Both the position numbers and the translations under genes were made by a program. Below, one piece after another: positions 48,767 through 62,264 of a stretch of DNA of 64,000 bases (position 1 is the first letter of the stretch; each line of letters opens with the position of its first letter). The notes under the pieces were generated by a model. It ran no database searches. It was not told the origin of the DNA and saw only the letters and a list, made by a program, of their open reading frames with translations. The stretch is from Hypoxylon rubiginosum (taxonomy: Eukaryota; Ascomycota; Sordariomycetes; Xylariales; Hypoxylaceae), in NCBI GenBank assembly GCA_902806565.1, contig CADCXA010000027.1, forward strand, positions 1,178,001-1,242,000, given 5' to 3'.

Positions 48767-50644
48767 TTAGAACCTGTACTTCTTCCTCTCATCCCTCTTT
48801 TCCTCGTCTCGCTTCAGTCTCTTGCGGCTCTCGTTCGCAATCATCTCCTCGAGGCCTTCCTCTCTCCGCCAATTCGCACCGACGCCTTCCTCGCGCCGCC
48901 CTTCCTCGAACCGCTTTCGCATCTCGTCCTTGCTGAGACCGTCCGCCAACGCATCCGGGTCGAAAGATACGTCCACGTCGCCAGGCTTCTTGCGCTTTCG
49001 GCTGCCGTCTTCATCTTGGCCGAGAACGCGCATGTCGCCACCCCCGGCGTTCTTGAGATCGTACACGCGGTCGCTGCCGAAGAACCCTTCTGCTCTGGCT
49101 TGCTTCTCTTGGATGACCGTGTAGGCTGCGCGAGGATGCGTACTGTCCTCGGTTTCAAAGCCGCGGCGCGTTTTTCGCAGATCCAGCTCTCCAGCCACCG
49201 ACTCCGTAGCTGTACCATACTCTGTTGGCACGCTACTGGCCATACCTCCGGGCGTTTCCGTGCCAGTCGCGCTCTGCAAACCAGCAGCAATGTCATTTTC
49301 ATCTTCGTCCTCCTCCTCTTCAGACTCTTCCTCTTCTTCCTCGGATTCTTCTTCGGGCTCTTGAAGCTCACCCCATAACGTGCGTTCAATAGGCTCGCCA
49401 GGTGGAGGCGCTCCTTGGGATGGCTGCATAATACCGAAAATATCACCTCCGTATAATGGCCGGTTATATTCATCTACGGGAGGTTTCCCGTAACATCCTG
49501 GGTTGAAGCCCCATTGGGCACCTGTCGGGATAGGGGCGTTGAGTCCGGGGATTCGAAGAGAGGGATAAGAAGGGGGAGGGCCAAATCTCTGTTGGTTAAT
49601 GAGCCACGGCGGGGGAGCCCCGGGAGGAATACTGAGAGCCTCCTTGAGGGTGTCGCTTAGCTCCCCAGGTCGAAGATGGCGTAAATCCGTTTCATACTCC
49701 TTGCCCTCGTAGTAGACTTCGCCGAAGCGTGTTAGTTGTGGCTTGCTCTGAAACCTGAAGAACGCATCGTAGAGCTTCTGGTAGTCTATATCCAGCTTTC
49801 CCATTTTCGGTTGCACCCTTTCACGCTGCTTTTGCTTCAACGATTGTTCCGCTTGCTTCTCCAGCACAGCATCTCTCATCTCGGAGATGCCAGTATCTGC
49901 GATGAACTTGGGTAGCTTAAAGGCGGGCTTCTCGATACCTCGCTTGGATGAAAGATACTCGCGCTTGAGCGACCAGTGGGAAGGAACCGGAACCACGTTT
50001 CGCTGGGCCTTGATCTGCACAAGCAACCGAGGATCGGTAGACGACGTGTCGTGCCACTCGACGACTTCAGGTTTCCTCACCAAAGCCTTCAACTCGGCGA
50101 TGGAGAGTTTGTTGAGTAACTTTCGCTTCTTCTTGGAGAGTTTGGGTTGGGTGTTCTTCTCGTCTTCTTCGTCGGGGATCTCGTCGTCGTCGTCGAAAAA
50201 CACCTCGCCCTGATTGCCAGCATTTGCCTCTTTGGCAATGTCATCCTCCTCTTTTGACACACCAAACTTGGTGAATATGTCCTTATATATGGCATAGGCA
50301 GGATCTTCTTGGTCAAAATCGTAGTCTTCAAGAAGATCAGCGGGTCCATCGGGTATCTTGTTTAATGAAGCACTATCCTTCTTAACTTCGAGATCCGTGG
50401 CGGTGCCGTTCGCATCGGGCGCATCGGGCGCATCTGGCGCATCTGGCGCATCTTTGGCTGGCTCCGACTCATCCTCGGTCGGTTCAACCTGGGGGGTATC
50501 ATCGGCAGGTGTTTCCTAGATAACGTTAGCATTCAAAATGAAACTTGTATTGAGTCGGAGTGGACTTACGTCTGTTTTTGTCTGTTTGTCTGCCTTCTTC
50601 TTAGCTCGCCTCTTCTGGTTCTTGGTCATCTTGGGAGCCGCCAT
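48767..50644 (-). CDS. CUS1: U2 snRNP splicing factor CUS1 / SF3B2
   Basis: 607 residues; exons 50644-50570 and 50515-48767 (54-nt intron). CUS1/SF3B2 (SAP145) is an SF3b subunit that holds U2 snRNP at the branch site in the nucleus. The N-terminus is lysine-rich (KNQKRRAKKKADK), then acidic, with five DAP-like repeats from 9-bp units. The conserved DUF382 region is at ~150-275 (KKRKLLNKLSIAELKALV, DPRLLVQIKAQRNVVPVPSHW). The proline-rich PSP domain is at ~315-370 (PPPWLINQQRFGPPPSYPSL, WGFNPGCYGKPPVDE). A long acidic EEES stretch follows, then a basic C-terminus ending KKYRF. The large plus-strand frame at 48632-49378 is an antisense shadow. Start chosen at 50644; a second Met five codons downstream is possible. 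Confidence 0.95.
50411..50455. repeat. 9-bp tandem repeat coding Asp-Ala-Pro
   Basis: About five GCATCNGGC units inside the CUS1 second exon give a short DAP repeat in a disordered region, so length changes would keep the frame. Confidence 0.8.
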
Positions 50645-51067
50645 CTTGTCCGTTTGCTTAAGAGCACGCCTTTTCCACCTAGGATTTGATGCGATGACTC
50701 GTGGTCGATGCGCTTACCTGTTCTCAAGTAGAAGAACACTATTAAGTCCCAAGCACAGCGATTGCTAATAACGGACCAACTATCATCGGTGGGAGAACCG
50801 GTCGAAAGGTGGTGACCGAGATGAAATTGTCGGTTGGCGAGGCTGGCTATGGTTAATTTCAAAAAAACGCGACTCCGAAAATTGAGGTCAAGGCTGCTTA
50901 GCTTTGTCGGGTGCTGGGGCCAGTACGTACCGCTACTTCAGCCACATAAGCCACCGACAGAAGTCTGCAAAAGAATGATGAAAATGATGAAATGCCCGAG
51001 TTTAGGAGGGTTATTTGTGCGCAGCCGAGTTGAGGTGGGGGGGGCCTTTCTCCAGCCACACTTATTT

Positions 51068-51250
51068 GTCAGCAGGTACATAGGTACATGTGGTGTGGGG
51101 GGGTGTGGCTGAGGTCAAGCCATAGGTACATAGGTACATCTGCACCACACTTAGTCAGCAGCAGGGTGTGGTGGGGTGGAGGTGGCTCAGCAGCCACATC
51201 AGGTACAAAGGTACATCTGCACCACGTGGTTGAGCCACATCTACATCACG
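51068..51250. repeat. Imperfect minisatellite with GGTACATAGGTACAT core
   Basis: At least three diverged copies near 51074, 51124 and 51199, each followed by a G-rich or CTGCACCAC block. Lies between the CUS1 and transporter promoters. Confidence 0.65.
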
Positions 51251-51333
51251 TGGATTAACCACAAATGGAAGGCGGTGGGGGGGGCACAATTGCGTCAGCC
51301 AATTAACGTACGTGGTTATGCGCGAGAGGGGGG

Positions 51334-51397
51334 TGCGCCGGAGGATTCTTACGACGAGGCTCGCGGAGCGAGCCGAGGAGCAAGAATCCGGAGGCGC
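51334..51397. repeat. GC-rich inverted repeat (hairpin)
   Basis: GCGCC...GGATTCTT on the left pairs with AAGAATCC...GGCGC on the right: 8 bp perfect, a 3-base mismatch, then 5 bp perfect. GGCTCG/CGAGCC forms an inner stem around CGGAG. No known element is recognised. Confidence 0.6.
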
Positions 51398-52191
51398 GGC
51401 CCCCGAACGCGGCATCAAAGAAATAGAAACAAAAATATGAAAATAAGGTATATATTATTAATAATCTAAGGGTATTTATCCGATGACCAAACCTGCTCCT
51501 AAACTCGGGTTATTGTGGCACGCCAGAGCTGGGGTGCCCTCTAGTGATGAAATGAACTACTTAGTGTGGCTGTGCGACAAAAACTTTGAGCTGCTTTTAG
51601 TGGAGGAAAATATGCACCAAATTTAGCAGTGCAGCAATGCAGTGCAGCAGGTACTGGTCTAGCTGGCCATTAGCGTCTGGCCTGATAACGGTCGGCATGT
51701 TGCGGCGGAGCTTGGCATTCGACTACGAGATTTCACCCATTTTTTTTCAATCGCGTCAGCCAGCCAGTCAATTTAACAGGGGTCGCCACGCGGCAGAAAT
51801 CAGATCCTCCCTTATTATCTACAATCTACAGTCTACATTCTACATACTACATTGTACATCATCTGCAGACTGCATAGTACCCAGCCTGCCATCTGCAACC
51901 AGCCTACTACCTTGGTACATTTGTCGACGTATTCCCATGGGCTCGAATCTGATTTTGTAGAACCCATTCGATATCTCTATCTACCGGCCAGCGATACGGC
52001 GACAGCTATAGCGACCTCGGGAAATCTCCTTCGCATCGCATTCAAGCTTCGCATCATATTCAAGCTTCGCATCATATCTGAAGCAATAGCAATGGTCTTG
52101 TGAAACCCCTTTTCCGAGTATTTGCGTGCTGCTCCTTTGTCACTCGTTACATTTCTCACCAACTTGCACCGCAAATCCAACAATTACCAAC

Positions 52192-54010
52192 ATGCCTCAC
52201 TCCACAAGCTCGGGCTCCTACATCCGAGAGCCCTCCGTCCCACGATCCAGCGGTAAGCACATAGGCGACCCCGACAATGATGCCGGCTCTGGTCTAGAGA
52301 AGTTCCCCGACCATATCGACTCTCCAGCGATGCGCGCCAATGGTGCCAGATCGATTAGTCCTGTTGGACTCAACGCATATGGCATCGGGCTAAGCGGAGG
52401 AGCACAGATAAATGGAGATCGCTGGATACCGCGTAGGGACCTCTCTACATCAAGGGGTCCAGGTGTGCGATGGGGATCGCCCTTGGGACCGTCGCCCGGT
52501 CCCGTTCGAGGCCATGGGCGACAGAAGAGCATCGGCGATGCCTTCCGCACTCTTAGAGAAAGAAACGGTAGCGTCAGCCAGAATGCCCACGAGTTAGCAG
52601 ATGCGCTACGGGCGCCGATATCACCCAAGCTCATTGTATGTCAAGCGAATATCATAATAGCCTTACTCAACCCGTGCTGATGAGACCTACGTAATTTAGA
52701 TCCTCTGCGTAATGTGGTATATGTCCTCAGCTTTGACTAATACGTCTTCGAAATCGATCCTGAATGCCTTCGATAAACCTGCCACCTTGACCATGATTCA
52801 ATTCTTCTTGGTCGCCTTTTACTGCATAACCTCTTCCTGGCTAGCGACTGTATTTCCTGCCTTGCGAAACTCCATCCCAGCGTTAAAAAACCCTATACGA
52901 TACCCTTCAAGGGATGTCATTTCGACTACGCTCCCACTAGCTGCATTCCAGATAGGCGGTCATTTGCTAAGTTCGACGGCGACCTCTAAAATCCCAGTCT
53001 CCATGGTCCATACCGTAAAAGGACTCTCGCCGCTGTTTACCGTTTTTGCCTATCGATTCTTCTTCAACATACGATATCCGACGGCGACCTATCTCTCGTT
53101 AATACCGTTGACCCTCGGCGTGATGCTAGCCTGTTCGTCGAACCACACCTTTAAGGGAGAGATGCTTGGCCTCTTCTATGCTCTCCTAGCAACTATTATC
53201 TTTGTCACGCAGAATATTTTCTCCAAGAGGCTCTTTAATGAAGCTGCTAAAGCGGAAGCAGATGGGCAAGCGGCCAAGTCTCGCAAGCTTGATAAGCTAA
53301 ATCTTTTATGCTATTCATCCGGACTTGCGTTCCTACTGACATCCCCGATTTGGTTCTGGAGTGAAGGTATTGGCCTTATTAGGGACGTCTACCACGATGG
53401 TTCAGTGGACCTCTCTTCCCATCCAAATAGTTTTGATCACGGACGCTTGACCCTCGAGTTTCTATTCAACGGCACGTTCCATTTCGGGCAGAATATCTTG
53501 GCCTTCGTCTTGTTATCACTCGTGTCACCCGTGACGTATTCCGTCGCATCACTGATCAAGCGAGTGTGGGTTATCATCGTTGCGATCCTATGGTTTCGCA
53601 GCACTACGACTCCCATCCAGGCTGTGGGCATTGCCCTAACGTTTTTGGGTCTTTACCTGTACGACCGGACAAACGACAGTAATAAGGCCGACCGGCGTGC
53701 ACGTCTCTTGAGCCAAAGCGCAGGGCGGGATCAACCGCTATTGCCACTCAATACTAGCCAAGGGGGAGCGGTCTCTAACGGCCCAGCGCCGCAGGTCTTT
53801 GAAAGCCCGGTGCCGGTATCGAATGGATCGACGCCTCATCCTTATACCAACGGTTACTCGTCACAGACTAATTCTGGAAATGAAGATTTTAAGAAAAGCG
53901 ATGACGCTGGTAAGGGCCGGCAAAGGGGGACCAGCAATGCAGCTTGGTTGCCACCAGGCACCAAACAAGAGGAGACATGGAGGTACGAAGATAGAGTCAG
54001 TACTCGATGA
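52192..54010 (+). CDS. Triose-phosphate-translocator-family carrier (SLY41-like)
   Basis: 584 residues; exons 52192-52635 and 52700-54010. A drug/metabolite-superfamily carrier of the TPT group, probably in the ER or Golgi membrane like yeast Sly41. The first ~150 residues are a disordered Ser/Pro/Gly-rich cytosolic region. About ten helices follow, including ILCVMWYMSSALTNTSSKSI (helix 1, with the family's N-x-x-x-K), TLPLAAFQIGGHLLSSTATS, SMVHTVKGLSPLFTVFAYRF (helix 4 with the conserved Lys) and SVASLIKRVWVIIVAILWF (with the conserved Lys-Arg near the end). The ~100-residue C-terminal tail is polar and disordered. The substrate is unknown. The spliced exons are in phase and the ATG follows a CAAC context. 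Confidence 0.9.
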
Positions 54011-54940
54011 ACTATAGACTCGCTGCCTACATGTAGGGGTCGACAAGGGGATTATGATGCATCGGACGATACGGATAGAAGATGATTGTTGCCTCTGCAA
54101 CACGGGATGACTGCTGTATCTAAGCCATCTAAGTCATTCATCTTTGTACATAGGATTTCGGGTTTTGGGGGCTGGGGCCTACGAAACATAAAGCGGACCG
54201 GAGTTGGAATACTACCAATCTGGTCTCCCTGTATTAGTATCCTGCGAATCAACGGGATGCAATTTGCATAGGTATTGGAACTGGATATGCTTGTAGGGCA
54301 TTGGATACCACTTCATTACAGTTCGTCCATCTTAGACATCTTAGACTTGACACTTGGTAATAGAAATAGGAATACTTTGTGTGTTGCACTGTTAAGGGCA
54401 GAGTTTCACTTTGATTCTTGTGGAATTGCTGACGGATCTTGAGACTCGACTGGTTCCATAGGTAAGGCTTTGATAGGAATCTTATAGACCTCGGGATTGA
54501 GTTCTTCTGCAGTACCTTAATAAGACTTTCGGTCCCTGGTGAATCTTGAGCAAGATTAGGTTTATATAATGCAATACATAATGATAGATGATAACTCTAC
54601 CTACCTAAGTACCTAGTAGGCGTCCATTGAACAGCGCGTAGAAAAGAGCACTAGAATTCACTCATTTGGCATATCACAGTTGCTATATAGAGGAAAAAGA
54701 GGGAAAAAGTGCCGTGGGGTTTCTCCCTGTTCCTCCCAAATCGGGTGGTGCCGTAATATCATGTGACCGAATTGGTCACGTGCGTTAGCTGGTGCAGTGG
54801 AGCTCTGGCTGGGAAATCCATCCGGACCAAATGACCGCCAGCGCCATTTTCACCTCGACTTGCTTCAAATTATTTCCTCCCCCAGACTCATCACCTCCTC
54901 CACTCCATTCATTCTCTATCGCTCTAGGTCATCTCTCAAG
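54011..54940. other. Intergenic, transporter to ATP2
   Basis: 930 bases: transporter 3' end and ATP2 promoter. A pyrimidine-rich leader (54850-54940) lies just before the ATP2 start. ACCTACCTAAGTACCTAG at ~54598. No gene seen. Confidence 0.55.
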
Positions 54941-56915
<1,975 letters not shown>

Positions 56916-57833
56916 GGAAGTAATACGGACTGCTATTAAATAGAAGCTACCCGAAAAAAAGGGTAGCGACTTGTGTATATCTAGAAAAGAGGAGAGCAGT
57001 GCGGCCTGATGATTTCCCTAGCCCAATCGAGTTCCTTCTGTGAGCTGTATACCTGAGCAATTCACCTAATTTTCTATGTATGTCTCACCTGATGTGCGTC
57101 TGTCTATATGCTATGAAAATGGGGTTTTTGTTTTGCTCTAGCATCCACAAGACTCAATTCAGTCACTTATCTGATGGTATTAATGCAGTTGTTTATTTTC
57201 CCACTTGAACCTGTATAATATTAAATACCGAACTACAGTAAGTACAAGGCAGAGGCTTCCTAGTCGACTGCGACTGCGATCGACGAAGCTATCATCAATA
57301 CAGCATAGTCGAGAAGTTGTCTCTTGTCACTCATGCTAGAATACATATGTGGACTATATTAGGCGTTGTATTCTATATTCTACCTACCTGTCTCATACAT
57401 ATCGTGGACCAGCACACTCTGTAGTTCGGCTTGTAGCCTCTTAGTTTGGAATTTGCTGCATGGCCACATGTATATAACATGGCAGCAAAGCAAACTACCG
57501 CGTGAAGATGATGAGAGATTTATTTTGCCCACTCAAAATACTGACTATCCTAATATTCTGATTGTAGAATAGGGGCATCTTGGACTGCAAGAACTGAACG
57601 CATCCTTCTTTGTCATAACGATAAACGATGACACACCAGAGCAGTTATACTCGATCAAGGTAGTATTGAATCCTATTATACGAACATGTAGTTTGTTTTT
57701 GTTTTTTTTTTCATCTGACGATGGCCTTATTTTACCTTGCAGATCACCCTTAAATCGTTCAGGATATTTTTTCCTTCCTTTCTCTCTTCTCATGGTAAAA
57801 TTTCACCCTTCATCATCCAGGATATATCAATCA
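56916..57833. other. Intergenic, convergent 3' ends
   Basis: 918 bases between the ATP2 and FET3 3' ends, AT-rich, with a T-run near 57700. No gene seen. Confidence 0.6.
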
Positions 57834-60247
57834 TCACGCCTTCCCGTTCCCGCCCCCGGATACGGCAGTCACGGTAACCACCTTGGCGTCGTCGTCTCTC
57901 CCTCCCGCCGCCGTCGCCGCCTCGGACGACACCACCCCGGAATCCGAATTCCGGGCCTCGACCGCCGCCACGCGCTGCTCGGCCCACGCCGTGGCCGCGG
58001 CGTCCGGCGCGAGGCCGTACCAGGCGACGACGGCGACGCCGAGGATGCCGCACAGGCAGCTGAAGGCCAGGGCTACCTTGCCGCGCGTCGTGAATCTGCA
58101 TTTCTTGGGTTAGCTTGACCGAAGAGGCGGCTAGAATGAGAGGAAGTGAGGGAGGGAGGCCTTACCCGTCGGGTAGCGGGTCAGGGGATCGAGGCTCCCC
58201 GGTTAGGTCGAGCAGGTCTACCGTGTTGCCGGCCGCGTTGCCGGCGGTGGGGATGCTCTGGGCGGCGCACGCGTCCAGGTGGTCCTGCGGGATCGAGAGG
58301 GTCTCTTGGATGGCCAGGGGGGCTTCGACGAATGTCGCGACTGTGGAATATCAAAGTTAGCCACTGACTTTTCGTAAAGATGTTGAGGCTGGTTGTGATT
58401 CAAAGGGCCTCTCTAGACACCGGTAATCCTCCGCAATGTGATCTTGGATGTAACTGCTCTACAGCGAAGATTTTTAATGAATAGGTAGTGCTCGTGAATA
58501 CTTACTGAGGCCCGAAGCGACATGCCATTCGATATGGCAATGGAACAGCCAAACACCTATAGGGACGAGTATTAGCCTTATCATTCTAGTAGCTGGGGTA
58601 CTTTATAACCTAGTTAGCACTTACCTGGGTTGTCGGCGCGGAAACGCAATACGATGACACCCGTCGGGTACAAAACGAATGTGTCGCGGCGCATGGGCGT
58701 AGCGGGGAAGTCTGCTTCCGTAACACCGATATCCTCGTAGGTCCCAGCGTCTTCGTCGGAGCGGTAGATGGCTTGGAAGTGGTGGCCGTGAAGGTGGAAC
58801 GGATGGCGTCCGGTGTCCAGGTTGTTCACGATGATCTGCACTATCTCGCCCTTCTCGAGGACGAAGGAGTGCGTGAAGGAGCCGTATACGGTGGGGTTGG
58901 TGGCCATCTCCCCGGCGGATAGAGCGGTGTAGAGCGTAGGTACCTTGGGAGACTTGTATGTGATGTTATTGAAAAAGGCGCTGTGGGGAAGCAATTAGTA
59001 TAAGTGTGGTGGAAACTTGCGGCGAGTATAGACTCACTAGTTGGCGCCGTCTCCTAAATTATCCATGATTACATCGAGCTCGACAATCGTGTCGGGCTCT
59101 CCTAGGAGAGTCTGGTTGTCGTATGGAAGCAGCGTCATATCGTCGAAAGGGTCCAGTTCGTCGACGAAAGCAGGATCCGGTAAAGGCTGTGCCTCATCGT
59201 ATACTAGCCATCCAGTTACATTGTAGTTTAGGTCATCTGGTAGTGTATCGAACAACGTCTAGTGTAGAGCGATCAAATCAGTCTCCTGTAAACACTAATA
59301 TGTCAGGTCTAGGGGTAAACCTACGGTGTCCATGCTTGCAATGAGCGGGTAGTTTGCCGTAGTTTCGTTCTTAGTTGTCACCAAGAAGCTGCAGCGCTGG
59401 GCCGCAGATAAGTAGATCATCTCAGCCACGGCAGGCTGGTGATAAACACCATCCACCTCGATTATGGTCATGTTATGGCCCTCGAACCATATGTACTGGC
59501 CGGCAAATGCTCCCACGTTGACCATGCGGAATAGGTAAGTTGTTCCAGGCTGAACAGCAATCTTCAAGTCTTGCGTGTCGTTGAACAGAGCTGCCTGCGG
59601 TACTGGTTCGGCTCCCGTGGGATTTCCCTTACTAATGAATCCCGGGAGAAGGTCGCTCATCTGGTCGTGATACCAGTCGGAGACAGTCAAGACGATCTCG
59701 TTTTCTTGCTGGTAGTATGTGTCAAGAAACGGAGAGTCGGGGTCGTGGATGATGAGGGGTCCTCTGAGCCCGTCAGGGTATTGTCCATTGGTATGGGAGT
59801 GGTACCAATATGTGCCAGGTTGGTTGAGCTTTTCAATTTGTTAATAATCCTTCTTCCTCGCTGATGAACGTAGTGGAAATAAAGGGTCCTTACAGTAAAG
59901 TTGTAGGTGAAGCTCGAGCCAGGCGCAATAGAGCATTGTGATACTTGAGACGGCCCATCCATGTGCGTTGTGCCGTTCATAAACAGGCCATGGAAATGGA
60001 GAGAAGTGGACTGATTCCCGAGTTGATTTGTTACTTGAACTACGATATTGTCGCCAACATTACCGACGATAGGAGGGATTGGCCATTGGCCATTGATGCC
60101 AATTGTCGGTCTGTCAAATGCGCCATCCGGATTTGACGTGAGCCATGCTATGTTGAAGTCGTACGTGACAGTAGCGGCTTTTGAAAGACCGAATAGAGCA
60201 GCAGTCCAAGCCACGGGCAGAGCGAAGCGCCCAAAGGTAGAGAACAT
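57834..60247 (-). CDS. FET3: Fet3-type multicopper ferroxidase
   Basis: 640 residues in seven exons: 60247-59894, 59828-59325, 59258-59038, 58980-58625, 58556-58506, 58340-58166 and 58095-57834. It oxidises Fe(II) to Fe(III) at the cell surface and hands it to Ftr1. A signal peptide covers ~1-25. Three cupredoxin domains hold all copper motifs: HFHG (His84, His86), WYHSH (His128, His130), [10 protein letters not shown] (His419, 422, 424) and HCHIEWH (His484, Cys485, His486, His490). A C-terminal membrane helix at ~560-582 ([20 protein letters not shown]) and a short cytosolic tail separate it from secreted laccases. Last exon very GC-rich. It is divergent from FTR1, with shared GATA sites between. 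The minus-strand start is the ATG at 60247. Confidence 0.95.
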
Positions 60248-61180
60248 GGTGAATATAACCCCTCTCGTGGGTGATACAAGAGAGTAACAGGAGGGAGAAT
60301 GTATGAACCAGAGACCCGTGTGAAGAGTATCTTGGATTCCCAAGTAGTCGGGATGGATCCGAGCTTCGCAGTAGACAGAGATGTTTGGATGCTTGCCCTA
60401 TACAATGCTGAGGCTGTGGGAGTAGATAAGACTTAAGATCCGTTATTTTGCTAAGATCGAAGTCAAGCTGGACCAACCGTACCAAACCGCAAGAAACGGT
60501 ACATAGTACACAAAATCTACCTTAGGTATAGGTATATCTGACTTTTACCAGAGGAATTAATAGATTATCTTATCAATCAGTGAATATGGTGGCCCCAGGA
60601 TCAGGGTGGCATCGACCCATGTTGTGTTTTGACCCTTTTTTATCAATCTGATGCGCCGTATGATTAAAGCGGCAGGGTGGAGTGAAGGTCTAGTACCGGG
60701 CTTTAGACCGGGAAGATGGACTTTATCCTAGGTGGAAGATGATACAGATTCCTCTTTAGGCGACGCCATCGTGCAACCTCATCGCTAGCCCATACCTTAG
60801 TATGTACGAATCACCAATGTTCTTAGAAGCCCATGCCAGCTAGCCAGCTAGCTAGCCTCATCGCCATGTATCGAACAGATATCCATTGTTATACTCGTGT
60901 TATACTCGTATAAGAGTACCTATGTACCTAATGTAAGAGCAGGAAGAGCAGAAGGACGGGAGACAAGCAACAGGGTTACCTACGAATACACCGATGACCC
61001 TAACCGTTGGTAACCCTGCTCATCATAGGTCTGGCTGAGAAAAGGCGCAATTAAAAAAAAGCAAAGGGATCTGCTAGCGAGGTTGTTCCCGGTCCAGCCC
61101 CTATCCCCCATGCGATTCGTCCAAAACGAAGCGGTCTCGGAACAAGCATAGACGGCTCCCACTAGTGCTGCAGAAGGATG

Positions 61181-61189
61181 ATCTGATAA
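61181..61189 (+). promoter_or_regulatory. ATCTGATAA, predicted iron GATA-repressor site
   Basis: Perfect match to ATCWGATAA in the FET3/FTR1 shared promoter. Binding is inferred from the motif only. Confidence 0.6.
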
Positions 61190-62117
61190 GATTTCTTGGT
61201 CTATGGACATGGGCTGGCATAATAGCATGACAGCTGTCGTGGGGTGTTTGTATTGTACCTTTGCTCTCTTCCGTCTATAGTACGCTCACTAGTACCAGTC
61301 CGGTTCTACACCGTAACCAATTAACACCAAACATAAGCGACATCTAGTATTTTGATGAAGAAGAAAAAATCAGAGAAAAAAATTTGTTCAAGCAAACCTT
61401 TCGAGTTCTATCCAGCCACCAACCACCAGCCATCTTGCCGAAAATCCTCCATGGAGCTTCATGCAGGAGCACAACCCCACAACAGGATAAAAACAAATGG
61501 GTGTGTGTGATGCAGCCAGGGTCGTGGCGGGTTGGATTGGCAAAAGCTTGAATTGCCAAGCAGAGAGGCGTTCCGTAGCGCAACAAGCAGAACGAGTAGA
61601 GGAGTAGGCAGGTAGGTAAAAGAGGCAATCGATAGACTGTCATCATGCCGTGTATCATAATACATAGTTGACCCTGTCTCTGTCTAGTATCTACCTTAAG
61701 ATGTATCTAGGATCTAGGGGTATGTACCTACATACATACCTAAGGTAGGTAGATAGACAGGTAGATTCCTTATTATCATGATGAGCTCTACACAATACAA
61801 CGTCCTGTCACAGCATGGACAAGGTTAGCTTCGTTAGGTATACCATTATTCCTCCCTATCCTCCCTATACCATTTTCAAGCTTAGTTCCACCGCACACAC
61901 CGCACACACGGAACGGTTAACGGCAATACGGACTAGAGCGCGTCTAGATAATAAAAAGGACAGAGCTGAATAAAGCGGCTTGTCATCAGATGTTCTAGAT
62001 TCCTTTCATCTGCCCATAATCGGCGGAAAGTCATCGCTGCCCTCCAGACTCCTCAGGTATCCTCCTCAGGTATCGGCTACAACTGCAACCCCCCTTGCAC
62101 AAGTGCCCCGCTTAAGA

Positions 62118-62126
62118 TTATCTGAT
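62118..62126 (-). promoter_or_regulatory. ATCAGATAA, predicted iron GATA-repressor site
   Basis: Perfect ATCWGATAA on the minus strand, ~140 bases before the FTR1 start, followed within 25 bases by ATCAGATTA and CTGATAA. Confidence 0.65.
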
Positions 62127-62264
62127 CGCATTTATCAGATTAACTGATAATTCGCCCTTTTCCCGGGGAGGTCAAGTCTACCGCGCGAGAGACCAGTCCC
62201 CCCCAAACTTTTGTCACACGGACTTGAGTAAAAACGATCCAGCGAGCTCATATTCAATCTCACG

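Larger units (their letters stand above)
50645..52191. other. Divergent promoter region with minisatellite and hairpin
   Basis: 1.55 kb between the starts of CUS1 and the transporter. The left part (about 51060-51250) holds imperfect repeats built from GGTACATAGGTACATCTG and ACCACGTGG-like blocks. A GC-rich hairpin sits at 51334-51397. The right part has short ATCTACA/ACTACAT runs and doubled AAGCTTCGCATCATAT units (about 52040-52080). No gene seen. Confidence 0.6.
60248..62264. promoter_or_regulatory. Shared divergent promoter of FET3 and FTR1
   Basis: 2.0 kb between the two start codons. It contains two perfect ATCWGATAA motifs (61181-61189 on +; 62118-62126 on -) plus looser GATA sites: tandem TTATC at 60565-60574, GATAA at 60425-60429, and ATCAGATTA and CTGATAA at 62134-62150. 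ATCWGATAA is the site bound by iron-sensing GATA repressors (SreA, Sre1, URBS1 family), which shut iron uptake off when iron is plentiful. The FTR1-proximal cluster lies within ~150 bases of its start. Frames in this region are not credible genes. Confidence 0.7.

Noticed and set aside
48632..49378. 248-codon plus-strand frame
   Set aside because: Antisense to the acidic/Arg-rich C-terminal part of CUS1; no domain of its own.
57790..58101. 103-codon Arg/Gly-rich minus-strand frame
   Set aside because: Out-of-frame reading of the GC-rich last FET3 exon.
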